DNA of 64,000 nucleotides from contig DATCFY010000011.1 of the NCBI GenBank assembly GCA_036509255.1, forward strand, positions 15,640-79,639, in the 5' to 3' direction. The stretch comes from RYN-230 sp036509255 (GTDB taxonomy: Bacteria > Actinomycetota > Actinomycetes > Streptosporangiales > Streptosporangiaceae). Numbering within the stretch: the stretch's first letter is position 1; every line of letters starts with the position of its first letter. Below the pieces are notes generated by a model. It was not told the origin of the DNA, did no database searches, and saw only the letters and a list, made by a program, of their open reading frames with translations. This document shows positions 1-6,658 of this stretch, in pieces. The position numbers and the translations under genes were made by a program.

Positions 1-1
1 A

Positions 2-325
2 CGGGCCATCTTCAATTTCCACGCCCCGCCCTACGGGACCGGCCTGGACGAGGCGCCCGCACTCGACGAGACGTTGCGGCCGACGCATGGCGGGGCGGTC
101 ATGAAGGCGGTGGGATCGACCGCCGTGCGCGACGCCATTAACAACTACCAGCCAATGCTCTCGGTGCACGGGCACATCCACGAGAGCCGCGGCATCAAAC
201 GCATGGGCCGGACGCTGGCGATCAATCCCGGCAGTGTTTACGGAGACGGCGTCCTGCAGGGCGCCGTACTCGAACTGAACCCCAAGAAGGGGAAGGTCAC
301 CAAATACCTTCTGGTAAACGGCTGA
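2..325 (+). CDS. Metallophosphoesterase, C-terminal part (5' end outside window)
   Basis: The reading frame is open from the left edge, so the gene starts upstream. The visible C-terminus contains a histidine in FNFHAPPYGTG and the motif GHIHES, which match the late metal-binding blocks of calcineurin-like phosphoesterases. The closing GRTLAINPGSVYGDG also fits a YfcE/MJ0936-type phosphoesterase. The substrate cannot be deduced. About 80 bp separate its stop from the permease gene on the same strand, so it need not belong to the following cluster. Confidence 0.75.
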   Translation, partial: RAIFNFHAPPYGTGLDEAPALDETLRPTHGGAVMKAVGSTAVRDAINNYQPMLSVHGHIHESRGIKRMGRTLAINPGSVYGDGVLQGAVLELNPKKGKVTKYLLVNG

Positions 326-403
326 AACCGGCCGGCTCGTCAGTGCCTGAGCAATAGGCTGGCCCCGCTACCCCCCCAAAGGCCCCCCAATCGGGAGATC
401 AGC

Positions 404-2032
404 ATGGCAACTGGCGCAATTGGCGGCGAGACGCCGACACTGTTCCTACGCAAAGCCACCGGGCTGGTCCGTGGCTGGTCCGTCCGGGACTCGATCATCT
501 ACGCCTGCCTGGCGACTAACTTCGTCACGCTGGGACTCTATGAGTTCACCTTCGCCGGGCCCGCCTTCCCCAAGGGACAGTTCATCACCGCGACCCTGAT
601 TTCAGGTGTCTGGGTCTCGTTCCTTGTCATCGCCTACGCGGGCCTGGTGGTCACCATCCCGCGGGCGGGAGGTGATTACGTCTGGCAGAGCCGGATCCTG
701 GGCAGTGGCATCGGCTTTGTCCTGGCCGCCACCGGATGGTGGTTCATTCTCTGGCTCTGGGCGCCCATCTACGGCAACATCCTCTCGGTCCAGCTATTCG
801 AGCCCCTGTGGGCCACGCTGAAATGGACCTGGCCCGCGGGCGGTGCCGCCTGGTTCGGCACCAACAACGGGATCTTCATCGTCACGCTCATCACGATCGC
901 CCTGGCCGGCGTGCTGGTCTCGCTCGGGATGGGTGGGTACGCGAAGATCCAGAGGTGGTTCTTCCTCGGCGGCATGGTCGGCTTCGCCGTCGTTGTGGTG
1001 CTGCTCCTGGTCAACTCGCACGCCAGCTTCGTGAGCTCGTTCAACCTCGAGGGCCAGAAGCTGTTCGGCGTGCACAACGCGTACCAGCACACCAACGCCG
1101 CGGCGCACAAGGCCGGGTACACCACGTCGCCGTTCGGCTTCGGCCCGCTCGGGCCGACGATGCTGCTCGTGCCGGCCTTCATGTTCTTCCTGCTGTGGCC
1201 GAACTGGGGGACCACCCTCTATGGGGAGATCCGCGGGGCGAGTGACTTCCGCCGGGTGTTCAGCGGCATGTTCGTCGGCCTGTGGATCACTGTCATCTTG
1301 ACGGTCATCTTCTTCCTGCTGGTCGCCAAGACCATCGGCTGGGGCTTCTACCAGAACCTCAACGCGCTCGACTTCGCGGCGACGCCTACCTTCGGCATCT
1401 GGCCGTACCCGTTCATGTTCGCGGGCTGGCTGGTGCACAACACGGCGTTCCAGGTCGTACTGATCCTCGTGCTGAGCCTGTGGTTCTTCGCCTGGGTCGG
1501 CACCCTGTTCCTGTCCTCGACCCGGGTCATCTTCGCCGCCGCGTTCGACCGGGTGCTCCCGGACCGGGCCGCCGAGGTCTCCGAGCGGCGCAAGGTCCCG
1601 GTGTGGTCGCTGATCCTGATGCTGCTCCCGGCGGCTGGGCTGGCCGCGGTCTACGCTTACTCGACCACGTTCCGGTCCTACACGCTGGACGCCACCCTGG
1701 TCATCGCGGTCACCTACCTGGGGAGCGCCATCGCCGTCGTGCTCCTGCCTTTCATCAAGCCCGATCTGTGGCGCGCCTCGCCGGCCAGCCGGATCAAGCT
1801 GCTCGGCGTGCCGGTCGTCCCGGTGGCCGGGGTCATCACGATCGGCCTGCTCGTCTTCAACCTCTACGAGTGGCTCAGTAACGACAACTACTTCGTGAAC
1901 AGTCATGACTCACTCATTTACATGGGCGCCATGTACGTGCTGGCCATCGTGATCTACGTGATCGCCCGGATCGTGCGCACTAGGCAGGGCATCGACCTGC
2001 GACTGATCAACAAGGAGATCCCAGTCGAATAA
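404..2032 (+). CDS. APC-family amino acid/amine permease
   Basis: A 542-residue polytopic membrane protein with about 12 hydrophobic segments, the usual layout of the amino acid-polyamine-organocation superfamily. The early GGDYVWQSR segment is a typical APC signature region. A ribosome-binding site (gggag, six bases before the ATG) supports the start. It lies upstream of a dimethylglycine dehydrogenase-like gene and close to corrinoid methyltransferase genes, so uptake of a methylated amine or amino acid is a reasonable inference. The sequence alone does not fix the substrate, and betaine import is more often done by BCCT or ABC carriers. Confidence 0.8.
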   Translation: MATGAIGGETPTLFLRKATGLVRGWSVRDSIIYACLATNFVTLGLYEFTFAGPAFPKGQFITATLISGVWVSFLVIAYAGLVVTIPRAGGDYVWQSRILGSGIGFVLAATGWWFILWLWAPIYGNILSVQLFEPLWATLKWTWPAGGAAWFGTNNGIFIVTLITIALAGVLVSLGMGGYAKIQRWFFLGGMVGFAVVVVLLLVNSHASFVSSFNLEGQKLFGVHNAYQHTNAAAHKAGYTTSPFGFGPLGPTMLLVPAFMFFLLWPNWGTTLYGEIRGASDFRRVFSGMFVGLWITVILTVIFFLLVAKTIGWGFYQNLNALDFAATPTFGIWPYPFMFAGWLVHNTAFQVVLILVLSLWFFAWVGTLFLSSTRVIFAAAFDRVLPDRAAEVSERRKVPVWSLILMLLPAAGLAAVYAYSTTFRSYTLDATLVIAVTYLGSAIAVVLLPFIKPDLWRASPASRIKLLGVPVVPVAGVITIGLLVFNLYEWLSNDNYFVNSHDSLIYMGAMYVLAIVIYVIARIVRTRQGIDLRLINKEIPVE

Positions 2033-2049
2033 GCATGGCGCTGCTGCAA

Positions 2050-2150
2050 GGCACGGCATGAGTGGAGTGCCCGGCCCCGCCGCCAGAGTTGCCGGTGGCG
2101 GGGCCGAGGCAACCCCGCGGTCAGCGGGGGCGGGACGCGACACGGATAGG
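2050..2150 (+). promoter_or_regulatory. Structured 5' leader, possible SAM-clan riboswitch
   Basis: The leader of the flavoprotein gene contains CATGAGTGG, a long stem with GGCCCCGCC (2073-2081) paired to GGCGGGGCC (2097-2105), then GAGGCAACCCC and a second hairpin CCCCGC-ggtca-GCGGGG. The order 'GAGTG, P2-like stem, GGCAACC, P3-like stem' resembles the SAM-I/SAM-IV riboswitch clan, in which GGCAACC is strongly conserved. The resemblance was judged by eye and parts of the consensus are not matched, so a different structured attenuator remains possible. Confidence 0.4.
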
Positions 2151-2164
2151 CAGGAATCAGCGGC

Positions 2165-4699
2165 ATGAATGACACACCGGGCCGGGCGAGTGCGGTGATC
2201 GTGGGCGCCGGGATCGTCGGTAACAGCCTGGCCTGCCATCTGGCCCGGCTCGGCTGGCGGGACCTGGTCCTGGTGGACAAGGGGCCGATGCCGAACCCGG
2301 GGGGCTCGACCGGGCACGCCTCCAACTTCATCTTCCCCATCGAGTACTCGAAGATGATGATGGAGCTGACCCGGGACAGCACCGAGCAGTACCAGGAGCT
2401 CGGGGTGTTCACCCAGAGTGGCGGCGTCGAGGTGGCCCGGACCCAGGTCCGGATGGATGAGCTGCGGCGGCGCTGCACCGCCGCCAAGGCCTGGGGCATC
2501 CCGGCTGAGGTGATCTCACCCGCCGAGGTCGCGAAGCTGGTGCCGTACCTGGATGAGTCCGTGATCCTGGGCGGGGCGTACTTCCCCACCGTGGGCGTGG
2601 TCGACTCGCTGCGGGCCGGCACGCTGATGCGGGAGGAGGCGCAGCGGTCCGGCGCGCTCCAGGTCGTGGCGGGCGCCGAGGTGCTCGGCATCGACACCAG
2701 CGGGCGCGGCCGGAACGGGCGGCCGAAGATCACCTCGGTGCGGACCACCGCCGGGGAGATCGAGACCAGCATCTGCGTGATCTGCTGCGGGGTGTGGAGC
2801 CCGCGCATCGCCCGGATGGCCGGGGCCCGGCTCCCGCTCACCCCGATCGTGCACCAGATGATCAGCGTCGGCCCCATCGCGCTGTTCGCCGGCACGCAGG
2901 GAGAGATCACCTACCCGATCGTGCGTGACGTGGACACGAACATGTACGAGCGGCAGCACGGCGGCGATATGGAGGTGGGCTCCTACGCCCACCGGCCGAT
3001 CATCGTCCCCCCGGACGACATCCCCTCCATCGAGGAATCCGCGCTGTCCCCGACCGAGCTGCCGTTCACCGCGGACGACTTCGACCCGCAGCTCGCCGAG
3101 GCGCTCGAGCTCATGCCCGAACTGCTGGGCGACGAGAAGGCCGGTATCCGGTACGCGATCAACGGCCTGATCTCGATGACCCCGGACGGCCACCCGCTGC
3201 TCGGCCCGGCACCGGAGGTGGACGGGCTGTGGTCGGCCGCGGCCAGCTGGATCAAGGAGGGGCCGGGAGTCGGCCGCGTCGTGGCCGAGTGGATGAGCGG
3301 TCAGGTCCCGACCGTCGACGTGGACGAGGCCAACGTCGCCCGGTTCTACCCGAGCCAGCGCACCGTGGCCCACGTCCAGGCGCGGGCCCGGGAGGGCTTC
3401 AACAAGATGTACGGGATCGTGCATCCGGCCGAGCAATGGGAGTCCGGCCGGCCGGTGCGGGTCAGCCCGGTCTACGACCGGGAGCGGGAGCTGGGCGCGG
3501 TCTTCTTCGAGACGGCCGGCTGGGAACGCCCGTACTGGTACGCGTCCAACGAGTCACTGCAGGAGAGGTATGCCGGACGGCTGATGCCCAGGGACGCCGA
3601 GTGGGACGCCCGCTGGTGGTCGCCGGTCATCAACGCCGAGCACCTCGCCATGCGGGACGCGTGCGGGCTCGTCGACCTGTCCGCTTTCGCGATCTTCGAC
3701 GTCACCGGGCCGTCCGCACTGGACGTGGTGCAGTCGCTGGCCGTCGCGCAGCTCGACGTGGCCCCCGGCCGGGTCGTGTACACCTCGCTGCTGGACGAGC
3801 GGGGCGGGTTCAAGGCCGACCTGACCGTCATGCGGCTCGGCCGGGAGCGGTTCCGGGTGGTGACGGGCGGCGCGACCGGCCAGGCCGACCTGGCCTGGTT
3901 CGCCGAGCACCTGCCCGCCGACGGCACGGCCGCGCTCGCCGACCAGACCTCCGCCCAGGTCACGATCGGGCTGTGGGGGCCGCGGGCGCGCGATGTACTG
4001 CAGTCCGTCACCCGCGACGACGTGAGCCACGCCGGGTTCCCCTTCGCCACCTGCCGGGAGGTGGAGATCGCGGGCCTGTCCGTGCTGGCTTCACGGATCT
4101 CTTACGTGGGCGAGCTCGGCTGGGAACTGCACGTGCCCGTCGAGCAGGGCGGCAAGCTGTGGGACGCGCTCTGGGCGGCGGGTACCCCGCACGGGCTGGT
4201 GCCGGTCGGCATCGGTGTGTACGGCACCACCGGCCGGCTGGAAAAGGGCTACCGTGCCTTCGGGAACGAGCTGACCGCGGACTATACCCTGGTCGAGGCG
4301 GGGATGACCCGTCCCAAGGTGAAGGCCCAGCCGTTCATCGGCAAGGAGGCCTACCTGGCCCAGCGGGCTGAGCCACCCGCCGCGGTGCTGTGCACGCTCA
4401 CCGTGGACGACCACACCCCGCCCAGCGGGCCAGCCCGCTACATGCTGGGTGGCGAGCCCATCCTGTCGCCCGCCGGTGAGCGGCTGGTGGACGCGAAGGG
4501 CCGGCCGTCGTACGTGACCAGCGCCGGGTCCGGCCCGTCGGTGGGCCGGCACCTGCTGCTGGCCTACCTGCCCCCGGCCCAGGCCAGCGTGGGCACCCGA
4601 CTCCAGGTCGAATGCTTTGGCGACGCCTACCCGGTGACCGTGGCGGTGGCCGGAGCCACCCCCTTGTTCGACCCGGACAACGCGCGGATCCGGAGCTGA
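2165..4699 (+). CDS. Dimethylglycine/sarcosine dehydrogenase-like flavoprotein (DAO + GcvT domains)
   Basis: An 844-residue two-domain enzyme. The N-terminal FAD-dependent DAO domain has GAGIVG at residues 14-19 and STGHAS with His51, placed where dimethylglycine dehydrogenases attach FAD covalently. The C-terminal half (from about residue 430) is a GcvT/aminomethyltransferase domain with VGELGWELHVP and GRLEKGYRAFGNEL, which in the family binds tetrahydrofolate and captures the oxidised methyl as 5,10-methylene-THF. The size matches mitochondrial DMGDH and SARDH. etfB starts 6 bp after its stop and etfA follows, matching the known electron acceptor of DMGDH. Probable reaction: oxidative N-demethylation of dimethylglycine or sarcosine. 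A related N-methyl amino acid cannot be excluded. Confidence 0.85.
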   Translation: MNDTPGRASAVIVGAGIVGNSLACHLARLGWRDLVLVDKGPMPNPGGSTGHASNFIFPIEYSKMMMELTRDSTEQYQELGVFTQSGGVEVARTQVRMDELRRRCTAAKAWGIPAEVISPAEVAKLVPYLDESVILGGAYFPTVGVVDSLRAGTLMREEAQRSGALQVVAGAEVLGIDTSGRGRNGRPKITSVRTTAGEIETSICVICCGVWSPRIARMAGARLPLTPIVHQMISVGPIALFAGTQGEITYPIVRDVDTNMYERQHGGDMEVGSYAHRPIIVPPDDIPSIEESALSPTELPFTADDFDPQLAEALELMPELLGDEKAGIRYAINGLISMTPDGHPLLGPAPEVDGLWSAAASWIKEGPGVGRVVAEWMSGQVPTVDVDEANVARFYPSQRTVAHVQARAREGFNKMYGIVHPAEQWESGRPVRVSPVYDRERELGAVFFETAGWERPYWYASNESLQERYAGRLMPRDAEWDARWWSPVINAEHLAMRDACGLVDLSAFAIFDVTGPSALDVVQSLAVAQLDVAPGRVVYTSLLDERGGFKADLTVMRLGRERFRVVTGGATGQADLAWFAEHLPADGTAALADQTSAQVTIGLWGPRARDVLQSVTRDDVSHAGFPFATCREVEIAGLSVLASRISYVGELGWELHVPVEQGGKLWDALWAAGTPHGLVPVGIGVYGTTGRLEKGYRAFGNELTADYTLVEAGMTRPKVKAQPFIGKEAYLAQRAEPPAAVLCTLTVDDHTPPSGPARYMLGGEPILSPAGERLVDAKGRPSYVTSAGSGPSVGRHLLLAYLPPAQASVGTRLQVECFGDAYPVTVAVAGATPLFDPDNARIRS

Positions 4700-4705
4700 C
4701 CGGCC

Positions 4706-5473
4706 GTGGAGATCGCCGTCTGCGTGAAGCGGGTTCCCCAGGTCGGTGGCCGCATCGTGGTCACCCCGGACGGGCAGGACGTGGACACCCGGATGTCCGG
4801 GTTCGCGATCAGCCCGCATGAGGAATGCGCGGTAGAAGAGGCCGTCCAGATCACCGAGCGGCTGGGCGGCACCGTGTCGGTGCTGACCCTGGGGCCGGCC
4901 GAGGCCGCCGACCAGCTGCGTGACGCCCTCGCGCTCGGCGCCCACCGGGCGGTCCTGCTGGAGGCCGGCGGCCATGCGTGGGGCCCGGCCGGGACTGCTG
5001 CCGCGATCGTCGCCGAGGTGCGCCGCCGGTCCGCCGAGGGCCCGGCCTACGACCTGCTGCTGCTCGGCAATGAGGCGGCCGACACCGGGGACTACCAGGT
5101 GGGCATCCGGGTCGCGCACGGTCTCGGCTGGCCGTGCGCCACCGGTATCAAGCAGCTGGAGGTCACCGGGGACGCGGTGCGGGCCCGCCGGGAGTACCGG
5201 GGCCACGAGGAGACGTTCGAGTTCGGGCTGCCTGCGGTGATCACCGTCAAGGAAGGCATCAACCTGCCCCGGTACCCGTCCCTGCCGGGACGGCTGCGGG
5301 CCAAGCGGGCCGCGGTCGAGCAGTACCAGCCGCAATGGCAGCCCGAGGGGCTGCGCACGCGCGGGCTCCGGGTGCCGGACCAGCCGCGGCAGCAGGCGAC
5401 CGTGCTGGGGACCGGGACGGACGCGGTCCCCGCCCTGGTCCGGTTGCTGGACGAGCTGGGGATCTTGAAATGA
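4706..5473 (+). CDS. etfB: Electron transfer flavoprotein subunit beta
   Basis: A 255-residue EtfB with the family opening IAVCVKRVPQV, a central segment resembling the AMP-binding region (GNEAADTGDYQVG) and the conserved PAVITVKEGINLPRYPS block. It starts with GTG 6 bp after the flavoprotein stop, so the genes are probably cotranscribed. Paired with the downstream alpha subunit, it should accept electrons from the DMGDH-like enzyme and pass them to the respiratory chain through ETF:quinone oxidoreductase, which is not in this window. Confidence 0.92.
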   Translation: MEIAVCVKRVPQVGGRIVVTPDGQDVDTRMSGFAISPHEECAVEEAVQITERLGGTVSVLTLGPAEAADQLRDALALGAHRAVLLEAGGHAWGPAGTAAAIVAEVRRRSAEGPAYDLLLLGNEAADTGDYQVGIRVAHGLGWPCATGIKQLEVTGDAVRARREYRGHEETFEFGLPAVITVKEGINLPRYPSLPGRLRAKRAAVEQYQPQWQPEGLRTRGLRVPDQPRQQATVLGTGTDAVPALVRLLDELGILK

Positions 5474-5483
5474 GCGTGCTGAC

Positions 5484-6512
5484 GTGAACGTACTCTGCCT
5501 GGTCGAACTGGACGACGCCGGTGTGACGGATGCGTCGCTGCGCGCCCTGACCTTCGCCCGGTCGCTGGTCACCGGCGGCGCGCCGGGGGACCCGGGTGGG
5601 GGCCGCCCGGTCCTCGCCGCCGTTGCGTTCGGGCCGGCTGACCGGGTGCCGGCCAGTCTCCTCGGCCGCTACGGGGTGACCGAGGCGTACGTCATCGAGC
5701 CGGCCACCCTGGACGGGTACGCCCCGCAGGCCTGGGCGCGAAGCCTCGAAGGCCTGCTCGGCGTGACCCTGGCCGCCGCGGTGGTGGCGGCGGGCACGGA
5801 CTGCGGCAGCGAGGTGCTCGCCCATCTCGGTGCGCTGACCGGCCAGCCGATGGCCGCGAACTGCATCGCGGCCAGCCGGGCCGCGGACGGCACGCTGGCG
5901 GTGTCCCGCCAGCGCTGGGCCGGTCTGCTCATCGAGGACGCCACCCTGGAGGGGATGCCCGCCCTGCTCACCGTGGCTACCGATGCCGTGCCGCCCGTGC
6001 CGGTCGACGCGGCGCCGGTTGATGCGGGCGCGGCCGGTGATACGGCCGATCCGCCCGTCCGTGTCCACGAGCCCGACCTGGACCCCGCGGACCTGCGGGT
6101 CCGGGCGACCGTGTCGGCCGGCCGCGAGGGCGGGGTATCGCTGGCTACCGCCCGGGTGGTGGTCGGCGGGGGCCGCGGCGTCGGCGGGCCGGACGGCTTC
6201 GCCCCGCTGGAGGAACTGGCCAGCTTGCTCGGCGGGGTGGTCGGGGTGTCCCGCGTGGTCACCAGCCAGGGCTGGCGGCCGCACACTCAGCAAGTGGGCC
6301 AGACCGGCACCAAGATCACCCCCGAGCTCTACCTGGCCTGCGGGATCAGCGGGGCGATCCAGCACATGGCGGGCTGCGGCAGCGCCAGGAACATCGTCGT
6401 GGTCAACACCGACCCCTCGGCGCCGATCCTGTCCCGGGCCGACTACGCGGTGATCGGCGACCTGGCTGAGGTGATCCCGGCCCTGGTGGCGGCGCTCAAG
6501 GACCGGCGCTGA
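5484..6512 (+). CDS. etfA: Electron transfer flavoprotein subunit alpha
   Basis: A 342-residue EtfA. The C-terminal FAD-binding domain is plain: VVGGGRGVGG, GQTGTKITPELYLACGISG, IQHMAGC and NTDPSAPI. The likely start is GTG, 10 bp after etfB. As the last gene of the permease-flavoprotein-ETF block, it is followed by a perfect hairpin that separates it from the convergent STAND-TPR gene. A second ETF set for fatty acid oxidation probably exists elsewhere, so this copy may be dedicated to the neighbouring N-demethylating enzyme. Confidence 0.93.
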   Translation: MNVLCLVELDDAGVTDASLRALTFARSLVTGGAPGDPGGGRPVLAAVAFGPADRVPASLLGRYGVTEAYVIEPATLDGYAPQAWARSLEGLLGVTLAAAVVAAGTDCGSEVLAHLGALTGQPMAANCIAASRAADGTLAVSRQRWAGLLIEDATLEGMPALLTVATDAVPPVPVDAAPVDAGAAGDTADPPVRVHEPDLDPADLRVRATVSAGREGGVSLATARVVVGGGRGVGGPDGFAPLEELASLLGGVVGVSRVVTSQGWRPHTQQVGQTGTKITPELYLACGISGAIQHMAGCGSARNIVVVNTDPSAPILSRADYAVIGDLAEVIPALVAALKDRR

Positions 6513-6584
6513 CGGAGCGGCGCTGACGGACCAGGGCCCACGGAGCAGGGCCTACGGAGCAGGGCTCACCGGCAGGTACTGAGG

Positions 6585-6619
6585 GGCTGGACCCGCCGGC
6601 CGCGCCGGCGGGTCCAGCC
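6585..6619. terminator. Perfect 16-bp hairpin between convergent genes
   Basis: Arms GGCTGGACCCGCCGGC (6585-6600) and its exact complement (6604-6619) surround a 3-base loop. It sits between etfA (+) and the STAND-TPR gene (-), and could terminate transcription from both sides. There is no T-run, as is common for high-GC actinobacterial terminators. Confidence 0.75.
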
Positions 6620-6658
6620 TCCGGCAGGTCAGTCCGCGGGACCGGCCGGGTCAGGGGG

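Noticed and set aside
794..1906. Long open frame opposite the permease gene
   Set aside because: It is antisense to a well-supported membrane protein and its translation is Arg/Asp/Gly/Pro-biased low complexity, typical of high-GC shadows.
2516..3436. Long antisense frame inside the flavoprotein gene
   Set aside because: No motif, biased composition, and fully covered by a gene with clear domains.
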